The position numbers were made by a program, and so were the translations under genes. 64,000 nt of DNA from Inquilinus limosus DSM 16000 (lineage in GTDB: Bacteria > Pseudomonadota > Alphaproteobacteria > DSM-16000 > Inquilinaceae). Under the pieces are notes generated by a model. It was given only the letters and a program-made list of their open reading frames with translations. It did not search any database and was not told the origin of the DNA. The stretch is taken from NCBI RefSeq assembly GCF_000423185.1, contig NZ_AUHM01000014.1:62001-126000 (forward strand), read 5' to 3'. Shown piece after piece: positions 9,254 to 19,409 of this stretch; position 1 is the first letter of the stretch, and each line of letters starts with the position of its first letter.

Positions 9254-9884
9254 CACCGTGTCCCTTCAGGCCGGCGCCCCGGCCGCGGTCCCGGCCCGGC
9301 GTTCGGCGACGGCGGGGCTGGTCCGGCCGCTGGTGGCGCCGGCGAATCCGGGCGTGCGCCTGGCCGAGATCGCGCATGAGGCCAAGCTGAACCTGCGCGG
9401 CGACCTGTCCGACCCCGGCTTCGGCGCGGCCGTGGCCGGCGCCCTCGGGCTCGACCTGCCGGCGCGGCCCGGCATCGCCGCGGGCGACGGCGTCGCGGCG
9501 CTGTGGCTCGGCCCGACCGAATGGCTGGTGGTCGGCGGGGTGGACCGCGAGGCCGACCTCGCCGCCCGGCTGCGGGACGCGCTGGCCGGCCGGCATGCCG
9601 CTGTCACCAACGTCACCGACAACTGGACGGTGATCGCGCTGGCCGGGCCGAAGGCGCTGGACGTGCTCGCCAAGGGCTGCCCGCTGGACCTGCATCCACG
9701 ATCCTTCCCGGCGGGGTCGGTGGCGCAGAGCATGATCGCCCAGGCCGACGTCATCCTGCACCGCACCGACGATGCCGACGGCGCGCCGCGGCTGCGGATC
9801 TATGTCCGCCGGTCTTTCGCCCAGTATCTCTGGGACTGGCTGGCCGATGCGGCGCTGGAATACGGGGTCGGCGAGGCCGGGTAG
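9246..9884 (+). CDS. soxG: Sarcosine oxidase subunit gamma, operon 1
   Basis: A 212-residue subunit required for assembly of the tetrameric enzyme and related in fold to the GcvT C-terminal part. Typical motifs are LWLGPTEWLVVG, VTNVTDNWTVIALAGPKALDVLAKGCPLDLHP and RRSFAQYLWDWLADAALEYG. The start ATG overlaps the soxA stop by 8 bp, indicating translational coupling. It closes operon 1; the next gene is convergent 30 bp away. Confidence 0.94.
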   Translation: MPDTVSLQAGAPAAVPARRSATAGLVRPLVAPANPGVRLAEIAHEAKLNLRGDLSDPGFGAAVAGALGLDLPARPGIAAGDGVAALWLGPTEWLVVGGVDREADLAARLRDALAGRHAAVTNVTDNWTVIALAGPKALDVLAKGCPLDLHPRSFPAGSVAQSMIAQADVILHRTDDADGAPRLRIYVRRSFAQYLWDWLADAALEYGVGEAG

Positions 9885-9914
9885 GGCGCCGCGCCCGGGT
9901 CATCGGCCTACCCC

Positions 9915-11225
9915 CTACCCTCCGGGCGCCCCCGTGACCCGCCAGATCACGTCGCCCACGTCGTCCGCCACCAGCAGCGAGCCGTCCGGGCCGATGGTCA
10001 CCCCCACCGGCCGTCCGTAGGAGGCGCGCTCGTCGGGCGACAGGAAGCCGGTCAGGATATCGCGCACGGGCCCGACGGGACGTCCGTTGACGAACGGCAC
10101 GAAGACGACCCTGTAGCCGCTCAGCTTGCTGCGGTTCCAGGAACCGTGCTGTCCGATCGCCATTCCATCGGGGAAGCCGGGCAGCGTGCCGGCCGGAAGC
10201 CAGCACAGGCCCAGCGACGCCGTGTGCCCGCCCAACGCGAAGTCCGGGGTGATGGCCGATGCGACCAGCGCCGGGTCCTGCGGCACCCGGTCGTCCACGA
10301 TCCTGTCCCAATAGCAATAGGGCCAGCCGTAGAAGCCGCCGTCGCGCACCGATGTCAGATAGTCGGGGGGCGTCTCGTCACCCAGCCCGTCGCGCTCGTT
10401 CACCACCGTCCAGAGCGACCCCGTCGTCGGCTCCCACGCCATGCCGACAGGATTGCGCAGGCCGGAGGCGAAGATGCGGACATTGCCGCTCTCGAGGTCC
10501 AGCTCGTGGATGGCGGCCCGGCCCTCCTCTGCCGCCATCCCGTGTTCCGCGATGTTGCTGAGCGAGCCGACTCCGACATAGAGCTTCCGCCCGTCGGGGC
10601 TCGCCAGCAGGCTCCGCGTCCAGTGCCCGCCGCCCTTGAACTCCGCCAGCCTGCGCCCCGCTGCGCTGATCCGTGTGTCTCCGGGCGCGTACGGAAACGC
10701 CACCACGCCGTCGGTGTTGCCGACATAGAGCGTATCGCCGAGCTGCGCCATGCCGAACGGCTGGTTCAGCCCGTCGAGGAACACCTCGCGGGTTTCGGCG
10801 ACGCCGTCGCCATCGGAATCGCGCAGCAGCGTGATGCGGTTCGGGCTGACCCCCACCGCGGCGGCACGCTTCATCGTGCTGACCATGGCGTAGTCGAAGA
10901 CGGACCTGATGCCCCCCGGCGTGCTCAAGGCCTCGGCCACCAGCACGTCGCCATTCGACAGGACATGGATCCAGCGCGGATGCTTCAGGCCGGCCGCGAA
11001 GGCGTTCACCTGGAGCCCCGGCGCCGCGACCGGCGTCTGTCCCGCGGTCCATCCTCTCGCGGTCGGCATCTTCAGGGTCGGAATGCTGCCCTGGGGCTTC
11101 GCCGGCGGGATCGTCGGCATGCTGCCGAAGGCCGGCCCCTGCGGGCCGTCGTGCCGGTGCCGCAAATGGATCGCTCCGGCGCCGACCAGCGCGACCACTC
11201 GGGCAAAGATGCCGGACAAGCTCAT
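9915..11225 (-). CDS. PQQ-dependent sugar (sorbosone-type) dehydrogenase-like protein
   Basis: A 436-residue protein of the soluble glucose/L-sorbosone dehydrogenase beta-propeller family. Recognisable parts are FAAGLKHPRWIHVLSNGDVLVAEA near the N-terminus, a central GLNQPFGMAQLGDTLYVGNTDGVVAFPY, ASGLRNPVGMAWEP, the GHTASLGLCWLP/GSWNRSKLSGY region and a terminal GRPVGVTIGPDGSLLVADDVGDVIWRV. A hydrophobic N-terminal stretch at about 5-20 suggests export or a membrane anchor. The ATG at 11223-11225 was chosen because it precedes that stretch and has an AGGGG upstream; an ATG 16 codons further up is possible. The gene is convergent with soxG. Substrate unknown, and PQQ synthesis genes are not in the window. 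Confidence 0.85.
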   Translation of the reverse strand: MSLSGIFARVVALVGAGAIHLRHRHDGPQGPAFGSMPTIPPAKPQGSIPTLKMPTARGWTAGQTPVAAPGLQVNAFAAGLKHPRWIHVLSNGDVLVAEALSTPGGIRSVFDYAMVSTMKRAAAVGVSPNRITLLRDSDGDGVAETREVFLDGLNQPFGMAQLGDTLYVGNTDGVVAFPYAPGDTRISAAGRRLAEFKGGGHWTRSLLASPDGRKLYVGVGSLSNIAEHGMAAEEGRAAIHELDLESGNVRIFASGLRNPVGMAWEPTTGSLWTVVNERDGLGDETPPDYLTSVRDGGFYGWPYCYWDRIVDDRVPQDPALVASAITPDFALGGHTASLGLCWLPAGTLPGFPDGMAIGQHGSWNRSKLSGYRVVFVPFVNGRPVGPVRDILTGFLSPDERASYGRPVGVTIGPDGSLLVADDVGDVIWRVTGAPGG

Positions 11226-11414
11226 GGCGTTCCCCTGCTTGCGTGAAACCGAGCGGCACGAAGGCGGACTCAAAAGTAGGATGAATTCGCCACCGCTTCA
11301 AATGACGGCTCGGCGGATCCGTGATCCCGGTGGACAGGACGGGGCTCCCGGGCGACTCTCTCGCCCGAACGCCGCCGTTTCCGGGCGGCGATCCAGAAGC
11401 CGGAGGAACGCCCC

Positions 11415-11774
11415 ATGCCCGAGACGAAGACCTATGAGGGCGGCTGCCATTGCGGCGCCGTGCGCTATCGGGTCGAGACCGACCTGGCCCAGGTGATGAG
11501 CTGCAACTGCTCGCACTGTCAGAAGCGCGGCCTGATGCTGACCTTCGTCACGCCCGACCGCTTCACCATGGTCTCGGGCGGCGAGAACCTGGTCGACTAC
11601 CAGTTCAACAAGAAGGTGATCCATCACCTGTTCTGCCCGGGATGCGGCATCGAATCCTTCGCCCGCGGCCGCAAGCCGGACGGCACCGAGATGGTCGCGG
11701 TCAATGTCCGCTGCCTCGACGACATCGATCTCTCGACCCTGAGCCCGATCCCGGTCGACGGCCGGAGCTTCTGA
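11415..11774 (+). CDS. GFA (CENP-V/GFA-type) zinc protein
   Basis: A 119-residue member of the glutathione-dependent formaldehyde-activating (GFA) family. The zinc-binding cysteines are visible: C-x-C at 11 and 13 in GGCHCGAVRY, C-x-C-x2-C at 30, 32 and 35, and C-x2-C at 74 and 77. The family is named for formaldehyde-glutathione adduct formation, but many members have no proven activity. A strong GGAGGAACGCCCC ribosome site precedes the ATG. It lies 31 bp before the COG4091-type oxidoreductase and probably shares its transcript. A related but distinct GFA gene is at 59060-59473. Formaldehyde handling would suit a sarcosine-oxidising organism, but this is inference. Confidence 0.88.
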   Translation: MPETKTYEGGCHCGAVRYRVETDLAQVMSCNCSHCQKRGLMLTFVTPDRFTMVSGGENLVDYQFNKKVIHHLFCPGCGIESFARGRKPDGTEMVAVNVRCLDDIDLSTLSPIPVDGRSF

Positions 11775-11805
11775 ACCCAGAGGTTTCTCCAGCGGGAGCC
11801 CCGCC

Positions 11806-13173
11806 ATGAATCTCGCGACCAAGCTGAGGCAGCGTGCCGCCGAGGGCCGTCCCGTCCGGGTCGGCCTCATCGGTGCCGGCAAGTTCGGCTCGATGTTCCT
11901 GGCGCAGCTGCGCACCACGACCGGCCTGCATCTGCTGGGCGTGGCCGACCTGTCGGCGGAGCGAGCGCGCAAGGCGATGGCGAACACCGGCTGGGACATC
12001 GACGCGGCCCAGGCCTCCTCCTTCGACGACGCGCGCAAGACCGGGCGAACCCATGTCACCGAGGATGCCGAGGCGCTGATCCGCGCCGACGGGCTGGACG
12101 TCGTGGTCGACGCCACCGGCAGCCCGGCGGCCGGCATCCGCCACGCGCTGCTGTCGGCCGAGAACGGCCGCCACATCGTCATGGTGAATGTCGAGGCCGA
12201 CGTCCTGGCCGGCCCCTACCTGGCCGAGCGGTTCCGCAAGGCCGGTCTGGTCTACAGCCTGGCCTACGGCGATCAGCCGGCGCTGGTCTGCGAGATGGTG
12301 GACTGGGCGGAGACCTGCGGCTTCCGGGTGGTGGCCGCCGGCAAGGGCACGAAATACCTGCCCAGCTATCACCAGTCCACGCCCGACACGGTCTGGGGCC
12401 ATTTCGGCATCACGGACGAGGAGGCGCGGCTCGGCGGCATGAATCCGCAGATGTTCAACTCCTTCATCGACGGCACGAAATCGGCGATCGAGATGGCGGC
12501 GATCGCCAACGCCACCGGGCTGGTGGCGCCGCGCGACGGCCTGCTGTTCCCGCCGGCGGGCGCGCACGATCTCGCCCGGGTGCTGCGGCCGCGCGAGGCG
12601 GGCGGCGTCCTCGAGCGCGCCGGCATGGTCGAGGTGGTGACCAGCCTGGAACGCGACGGACGGCAGGTCGTCAACGACCTGCGCTGGGGCGTCTATGTGG
12701 TGTTCGAGGCCGGCGACGACGATGCGCGCGCCGCCTATACGCGCCGCTGCTTCCACGAATACAACATCACCATCGACCCGTCGGGCCGCTACGCGGCGCT
12801 CTACCGGACGGTCCATTTCATCGGCCTCGAGCTCGGCGTCAGCGTCGCCTCGGCGGCGCTGCGGCAAGAGGCGACCGGAAGCCCGACCGGCTTCCGCGCG
12901 GATGCGGTCGCCGTCGCCAAGAGGCCGCTCGCCGTCGGCGAAATGCTGGACGGGGAGGGCGGCACCACGGTCTGGGGCCGGATCATGCGGGCGGAGGATT
13001 CGCTGGCGACGGGCGCCCTGCCGATCGGCCTCGCCCACAAGGTCAGGCTGGCGCGGCCGGTGGGGGCCGGAAGCGTGGTGCGCTGGGACGACGTCGCGAT
13101 CGAGGAGACCGAGGCGGTGCGCATCCGCCGCGCCATGGAGGCCGGGGCTGCGGCGAAGCGCGCTGCGGAGTGA
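11806..13173 (+). CDS. COG4091-like NAD(P)-binding oxidoreductase with SAF domain
   Basis: A 455-residue protein. The N-terminal half is a Rossmann domain like that of homoserine dehydrogenase (VGLIGAGKFGSMF at about 19-31, followed by DVVVDATGSPAAG). The last roughly 90 residues look like a SAF domain (RPLAVGEMLDGEGG, LPIGLAHKVRLARPVGAGSVVRWDDVAIEE). This combination is known as a predicted homoserine dehydrogenase-like family; some relatives act on sugar acids, but the substrate here is not deducible. The start ATG has a GGGAG site. It lies downstream of the GFA gene, and a half-copy of an intergenic repeat follows. Broad class secure, reaction unknown. Confidence 0.8.
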   Translation: MNLATKLRQRAAEGRPVRVGLIGAGKFGSMFLAQLRTTTGLHLLGVADLSAERARKAMANTGWDIDAAQASSFDDARKTGRTHVTEDAEALIRADGLDVVVDATGSPAAGIRHALLSAENGRHIVMVNVEADVLAGPYLAERFRKAGLVYSLAYGDQPALVCEMVDWAETCGFRVVAAGKGTKYLPSYHQSTPDTVWGHFGITDEEARLGGMNPQMFNSFIDGTKSAIEMAAIANATGLVAPRDGLLFPPAGAHDLARVLRPREAGGVLERAGMVEVVTSLERDGRQVVNDLRWGVYVVFEAGDDDARAAYTRRCFHEYNITIDPSGRYAALYRTVHFIGLELGVSVASAALRQEATGSPTGFRADAVAVAKRPLAVGEMLDGEGGTTVWGRIMRAEDSLATGALPIGLAHKVRLARPVGAGSVVRWDDVAIEETEAVRIRRAMEAGAAAKRAAE

Positions 13174-13202
13174 CGTCCGAGGCGATCTCTGCCATCCCTC
13201 AC

Positions 13203-13240
13203 CATCATTGCCAGGAGGTGAAGCCGACGAAGCAATGCGG
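13203..13240. repeat. Degenerate half-copy of the CGTCATTGCGAG repeat
   Basis: CATCATTGCCAGGAGGTGAAG followed by CCGACGAAGCAATG resembles the left arm of the repeats at 22149 and 62832 with several changes, and the right arm is absent. It looks like a decayed remnant lying between a gene end and the MarR promoter. Confidence 0.6.
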
Positions 13241-13280
13241 TGTTGGCTGGCATGCGGCAAACGCGCTTCGGCCCTAATAG

Positions 13281-13292
13281 TTAGCATCCTAA
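13281..13292. promoter_or_regulatory. Candidate MarR operator TTAG-CATC-CTAA
   Basis: An inverted repeat TTAG/CTAA with a 4-bp spacer lies 9 bp upstream of the marR-like start codon, in a locally AT-rich patch that probably holds the promoter. The position would allow autorepression of the whole efflux operon. Inferred from symmetry and position only. Confidence 0.45.
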
Positions 13293-13301
13293 TAAATTCC
13301 C

Positions 13302-13769
13302 ATGCCAAGCAGCTCCTCCACCGCGCGGGCCGATTTCGGCTTCCGTCTGTTCCTCGTCGCCCGGCTGTGGCGGCGCGAGGTTGACGAGGCGCTGGGCCGC
13401 TACGGGCTCAGCGCCGCCACCTGGCAGCCGCTGCTGCACGTCTCCCGGCTGGGCGATGGCATCCGGCAGCGCGACCTGGCGGAATCCCTCGGCATCGAGG
13501 GGCCGTCGCTGGTCCGGCTGCTCGACTCGCTCGAAAGCCAGGGGCTGATCGAGCGGCGCGAGGACGAGGCCGACCGCCGCGCCAAGGCGATCCACCTGAC
13601 CGCCGACGGCCGGACGCTGGTGGAGGGGATCCAGGGCATTGCCGCGGAGATCCGCGAACGCCTGCTGGCCGGCATCTCCGACGAGGATATGATGCTCTGC
13701 CTCGGCCTTCTCGGCCGGATCGAGCGGAACATCGCGGCCGGCCGGCCCGAACCGGAGAGCGGCCGCTAG
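13302..13769 (+). CDS. MarR/SlyA-family transcriptional regulator
   Basis: A 155-residue winged-helix regulator. The wHTH lies at about residues 30-105, with IRQRDLAESLGIEGPSLVRLLDSLESQGLIER as recognition region and REDEADRRAKAIHLTADG as the wing. Such proteins usually repress an adjacent efflux operon and are released by small aromatic acids. The gene starts 16 bp before the FUSC gene on the same strand, giving the order marR-aaeB-aaeX-aaeA. A TTAG/CTAA inverted repeat just upstream is its likely own operator. Confidence 0.9.
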   Translation: MPSSSSTARADFGFRLFLVARLWRREVDEALGRYGLSAATWQPLLHVSRLGDGIRQRDLAESLGIEGPSLVRLLDSLESQGLIERREDEADRRAKAIHLTADGRTLVEGIQGIAAEIRERLLAGISDEDMMLCLGLLGRIERNIAAGRPEPESGR

Positions 13770-13784
13770 GCCATCGGGGGACGC

Positions 13785-15854
13785 ATGGACTGGCCGACCT
13801 GGCGCGACGGCGTCTTCTCGCTGCGCACCTTCTGCGCCGCGATGCTCGCCGCCTGGATCTCGCTGCGCCTCAACCTGTCCTCGCCGGGCACGGCGGTGCT
13901 GACCGTCTACATCGTGTCGCAGCCGCTGACCGGGATGATGCTGTCGAAGAGCGTCTACCGCGTGCTCGGCACCTTCGCCGGCGGCCTCGCCACGCTGCTC
14001 TTCATCGGCCTGTTCGCCCAGGCGCGCGAGCTGTTCGTGCTGGCGGCGGCGCTGTGGTTCGGCATCTGCATCACCATCTCCGTCCTGCTGCGCGACGCTC
14101 CCGCGGCCTATGCGCCGATGCTGGCCGGCTACACCGCGGCGATCATCGGCTTTCCGGTGATCACGGCGCCGACCACGGTGTTCGACACCACCGTGACCCG
14201 CTGCACCGAGATCCTGATCGGCATCGGCTGCGCCGGGCTGCTCAGCGCCATCATCCTGCCGCGGCCGGTCGGCCCGATCCTGCAGGACCGGATCGAGGCG
14301 GTGCTGGCGGCGACCGCGAAATGGTCGGTCGACATCCTGCGCGGCCGCGGGGAGGAGGCGCCGGGCCAAGCCGACCGCGCCCGGATGATCGCCGATACGG
14401 TGGCCCTGGAGACGCTGCGCTCGCACGCCGTCTTCGACACAAGGGCGATCCGCCTGGTCAACGACGTGATCCGCCAGCTGCAGGGCCGGCTGTTCATGTT
14501 CCTCGCCGTGCTGGTGTCGGTGCAGGACCGGGCCTGGCTGCTGCGCCGCCAGGACCCGGCGCGCTGGCGGGCGATCGCGCCGGCTTTCGAGGCGGTGGCG
14601 CGGATCATGGATCGCGCGCTCGGCCCGGCCCAGCCGAAGGACGAGGAGAGCATCGCCGAGGCCCGGCGGCTGATCGACTCGCTGCAGCTTCGCGCGGAGG
14701 AGGTGCGTGAGGGCGGGCCGGCGATGATCGTGCGCATCCTGCTGGACCGGCTGCAGGACCTGCTGTCGCTGCGCAGCGAGTGCCTGGAGCTGCGCGACCA
14801 TATCGCCACCGGCACCCGGCCGCGCCGCATGGGGCCGGCGCCGTCGATCCGCCGGCACCGCGACCAGGGCGTGGCCGTGATTGCGGGCGTCACCGCTTTC
14901 CTCACCCTCGCCATCGGCTGTGCCTTCTGGATCGAGACGGGCTGGAGCAACGGCGCCTCGGCCGCGACCATGATCGTGATCGCCTGCGGCTTCTTCTCGG
15001 CCGCGGACGAGCCGGCGGTGGCGGCGCTCGGCTTTCTGAAGATGACGGCGGTCGCGGTGGTGCTCAGCCTGATCTACGTCACGCTGGTGCTGCCTCGGCT
15101 CGACGGCTTCTTCATGCTGGCCGCCGCGCTCGCGCTCTATCTGATCCCGGCCGGGATGCTGATCTCGGCGCCGCGGGTCGGCCTCGCGGCGGTGCCGCTG
15201 GTGGTGAACTTCCTGTTCCTGCTGTCGCTCGGCAGCGCGCCCTCGCTCGACTTCGCGGCCTATGTGAACAACGCCCTCGCTGTCCTGGTCGGCATCGCCA
15301 TCGCCGTGGCGCTGTTCCGCCTCCTGCGGCCGCTCGGCACGCAATGGGCGGCGCGCCGGCTGGTCACCGGGATCATGGACGACCTGGCCAGCCTGGCCGC
15401 CGGCGCGTCGCCGCAGCCGGACGAGTTCGCGAGCCGGATGTTCGACCGGATCAACGGCCTGTTCCTGCGCCTGGACCAGGCGTCGCCCGGCGACCGGCCG
15501 ATCCTGCAGGGCAGCCTCGCCAGCCTGCGCATCGGCCACAACACCCTGCTGCTGCGCCGGCTCGACGGCCGGCTGCCGGCGCCTGCGGGCGAGGCGGTGA
15601 CGGCGGCGCTGGCGGCCGTGGCCCGCCATTTCGCCCGCGCCTGGCGCCGGCCCGGCAACAGCGGCCGGGACGCGATGGCGGCGCTGGTCCGGGCCGAGGC
15701 GGCGCTGCGGGCGCTCGAGCCCGAAGCCGACATCGTCGCCGCCCTGATCTCGGTCTCCGCGATCCGCATCGCCCTGGAGCACCACTCGGATTTCTTCGCT
15801 CTGCCGCAGCCCGACGGCCCGCCGCTGATCCAGGATTTGATTGTGCCGACATGA
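13785..15854 (+). CDS. FUSC-family (AaeB-like) aromatic acid efflux protein
   Basis: A 689-residue inner-membrane protein of the fusaric acid resistance family. It has two similar halves: hydrophobic helices at about 15-160, a cytoplasmic segment at about 165-360, further helices at about 360-520, then a soluble C-terminal tail. Characteristic segments are SLRTFCAAMLAAWISLRLNLSSPGTAVLTVYIV near the start and SNGASAATMIVIACGFFSAADEP in the second half. It works with the AaeX-like and membrane-fusion proteins encoded just downstream to expel aromatic carboxylic acids. The stop overlaps the next ATG by 4 bp. The substrate is inferred from the family. Confidence 0.9.
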   Translation: MDWPTWRDGVFSLRTFCAAMLAAWISLRLNLSSPGTAVLTVYIVSQPLTGMMLSKSVYRVLGTFAGGLATLLFIGLFAQARELFVLAAALWFGICITISVLLRDAPAAYAPMLAGYTAAIIGFPVITAPTTVFDTTVTRCTEILIGIGCAGLLSAIILPRPVGPILQDRIEAVLAATAKWSVDILRGRGEEAPGQADRARMIADTVALETLRSHAVFDTRAIRLVNDVIRQLQGRLFMFLAVLVSVQDRAWLLRRQDPARWRAIAPAFEAVARIMDRALGPAQPKDEESIAEARRLIDSLQLRAEEVREGGPAMIVRILLDRLQDLLSLRSECLELRDHIATGTRPRRMGPAPSIRRHRDQGVAVIAGVTAFLTLAIGCAFWIETGWSNGASAATMIVIACGFFSAADEPAVAALGFLKMTAVAVVLSLIYVTLVLPRLDGFFMLAAALALYLIPAGMLISAPRVGLAAVPLVVNFLFLLSLGSAPSLDFAAYVNNALAVLVGIAIAVALFRLLRPLGTQWAARRLVTGIMDDLASLAAGASPQPDEFASRMFDRINGLFLRLDQASPGDRPILQGSLASLRIGHNTLLLRRLDGRLPAPAGEAVTAALAAVARHFARAWRRPGNSGRDAMAALVRAEAALRALEPEADIVAALISVSAIRIALEHHSDFFALPQPDGPPLIQDLIVPT

Positions 15855-16048
15855 TCAAGGAAATCGACCTCGCCGGCGTGTACCTGTCGCCGATGCTCGG
15901 CTACCTCGTGGCCGCGCTGGCGCTCACCGGCATCCTGCGCTTCATCCTCGGCCGGATCGGCGCCTATCGCTGGATCTGGCATCCGGCGCTGTTCGACCTG
16001 TCCCTGCTGCTGATCATCCTGACCACCCTCGTCGTGCTGACGATGTGA
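15851..16048 (+). CDS. DUF1656 (AaeX-like) small membrane protein
   Basis: A 65-residue protein with two predicted membrane helices (about 13-31 and 45-64) separated by LGRIGAYRWIWHPALFD, typical of the DUF1656/AaeX family. The start overlaps the FUSC stop as ATGA, so translation is coupled. AaeX accompanies AaeA and AaeB in the efflux operon; its function is unknown. A membrane-fusion gene follows 16 bp later. Confidence 0.9.
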   Translation: MIKEIDLAGVYLSPMLGYLVAALALTGILRFILGRIGAYRWIWHPALFDLSLLLIILTTLVVLTM

Positions 16049-16064
16049 GGGAAAGAAGACGACC

Positions 16065-16949
16065 ATGAAACTCGCAGCCCTCGCGCTCCGAATCCTCATC
16101 ACTCTCGTCGTGGCGGCCGGCGCCGCCGTCGCCGGCGTGCTGCTGTGGCAGTACTACATGGACAGCCCCTGGACCCGGGACGCCCGGGTGGCGGCCGAGA
16201 TCGTGCAGGTGGCGCCCGACGTCTCCGGCGTCGTCGTCGACCTGCGCGTGGTCAACAACCAGCAGGTCCGGAAGGGCGACGTGCTGTTCGTGATCGACCC
16301 CGACCGCTATGCGCTGGCGGTGCAGCGGGCCCAGGCGGCGCTCGACAGCCAGCGGGCGCAGACCGAGGAGCTGGTGCTGGAGGCCGAGCGCCGCGCCAGG
16401 CTCGGCAGCAACGCCATCTCGATCGAGGCCCGGCAGCAGGCCGAGGCCGCGGCCCAGGCGGCGCGCGCGGCGGTGGAGCAGGACGAGGCGGCGCTGGCGA
16501 CGGCCAAGCTGGACCTGGAGCGGACGACCGTGCGGTCGCCGGTCAACGGCTACGTCTCGACCCTGATCCTGCGGCAGGGCGCCTATGCCACCGCGGGCAA
16601 GCAGGTGATGGCGATCGTCGATGCCGACAGTTTCCACGTCCGCGGCTATTTCGAGGAGACGAAGATCCCTCGCATCCGGCCGGACGACAAGGTCGAGATC
16701 CGGCTGATGGGCGTGTCGACGCCGCTTCAGGGCCATGTCGAGAGCATCGACCGCGCCATTGCCGACCGCGAGGTGACGCTGAACTCGATCTACCAGATCG
16801 TCGACGTGAACCCGACCTTCAGCTGGGTCCGGCTGGCCCAGCGCATCCCCGTCCGGATCGCCATCGACACGATTCCGGACGGCGTGCTGCTGGCCTCGGG
16901 CATGACCGCCACGGTCGAGGTGCTGCCGGCGAAGGAGAAGGGGCCGTGA
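16065..16949 (+). CDS. HlyD-family membrane fusion protein (AaeA-like)
   Basis: A 294-residue periplasmic adaptor anchored by one N-terminal helix (about 8-28). A lipoyl-like half-domain VQVAPDVSGVVVDLRVVNNQQVRKGDVLFVIDPDRY lies at about 47-82. A coiled coil follows (ALDSQRAQTEELVLEAERRARLG ... AARAAVEQDEAALATAKLDLERTTVRSPVNGYV), then a beta-barrel segment. It pairs with the FUSC protein upstream to form an AaeAB-type efflux pump. It ends the MarR-controlled operon. Confidence 0.93.
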   Translation: MKLAALALRILITLVVAAGAAVAGVLLWQYYMDSPWTRDARVAAEIVQVAPDVSGVVVDLRVVNNQQVRKGDVLFVIDPDRYALAVQRAQAALDSQRAQTEELVLEAERRARLGSNAISIEARQQAEAAAQAARAAVEQDEAALATAKLDLERTTVRSPVNGYVSTLILRQGAYATAGKQVMAIVDADSFHVRGYFEETKIPRIRPDDKVEIRLMGVSTPLQGHVESIDRAIADREVTLNSIYQIVDVNPTFSWVRLAQRIPVRIAIDTIPDGVLLASGMTATVEVLPAKEKGP

Positions 16950-16995
16950 AGCTGAAGGCGGGTGGCAGAGGCGGCATGCTGCCTCTGCTCCGGTC

Positions 16996-17340
16996 TCAGG
17001 TGGCGAGTTGGGCGGCGCAGGCGGCAGCGAGTGCCCTGTTGCCTTCCGTCGTTCCCGGCATGGTCGCCCAGCCGGCCTTCAGGATGATGTCGCCGCGGCT
17101 GTAGCTCGATGCCTTCTTCAGTTCGACGAGCCGTTCGGCCAGCTGTGGATCGCGGGTCGACAGGTCGACGCAGATCGGGGTCAGCGCTGCGATCACGTCG
17201 ACCTTGGATTGGTCGGCGGCCATTCGCTTGGCCGAACTGCCGGTGACCCAGCCACCCCAGGAAAAGCCGATAACAGCAAGCGCGACGGCACCGCAGACCG
17301 CTCCGTAGAGGCCTGGCTTCAGCCATGTGGGCGATTTCAT
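16996..17340 (-). CDS. Hypothetical single-pass membrane protein
   Basis: A 114-residue protein of unknown function. One hydrophobic helix at about 10-30 (LYGAVCGAVALAVIGFSWGG) is followed by a soluble, mostly helical part with two cysteines (ICVDL near residue 57 and AACAAQ near the end). Similar small proteins with an AGWATMPG-like motif occur in alphaproteobacteria without a known role. It lies alone between the efflux operon (convergent) and the ABC exporter, and its upstream region is strikingly AT-rich. Real coding status is supported by codon pattern and a plausible membrane protein composition. Confidence 0.7.
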   Translation of the reverse strand: MKSPTWLKPGLYGAVCGAVALAVIGFSWGGWVTGSSAKRMAADQSKVDVIAALTPICVDLSTRDPQLAERLVELKKASSYSRGDIILKAGWATMPGTTEGNRALAAACAAQLAT

Positions 17341-17437
17341 GAAAATGACTTTCGTTCGGAAGCGATGTATTCGCTATCCTACAAGAAAAAATATACCACA
17401 GATTGAATTGTCTCGGTGATTATATTTTAAGAGCGGC
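17341..17437. promoter_or_regulatory. AT-rich upstream region of the small membrane protein gene
   Basis: This 97-bp gap contains runs such as AAGAAAAAATATA and TTATATTTTAA, very unlike the surrounding GC-rich DNA. On the minus strand it presents TATAAT- and TATATT-like boxes upstream of the start at 17340, so it probably holds that gene's promoter. The 3' end of the ABC exporter transcript also falls here. Confidence 0.45.
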
Positions 17438-19279
<1,842 letters not shown>

Positions 19280-19409
19280 GACGGGGCTTTCGGCGGCATT
19301 CCTGGGCAGGGTGACAGCCTGCGCCGGTAATGCGGCGTCGAAAAGGCCCGTCATCTTCGATGCAGGAATTCGCTCCGCGCGGGGCTCGCGAGACTGTCTT
19401 GCGCGTGGC

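Noticed and set aside
6134-9256. A 1040-codon frame antisense to soxA of operon 1.
   Set aside because: It mirrors the codon pattern of soxA, has an implausible His/Arg/Gly-rich composition and no domain. It is a GC-bias shadow.
13281-15785. An 834-codon frame antisense to the FUSC gene.
   Set aside because: Composition and full overlap with a clear membrane protein gene show it to be a shadow frame.
19280-19354. A 25-residue N-terminal extension of the ABC exporter.
   Set aside because: The family usually begins at MFRFFE; the extension has no ribosome site and no conserved character.
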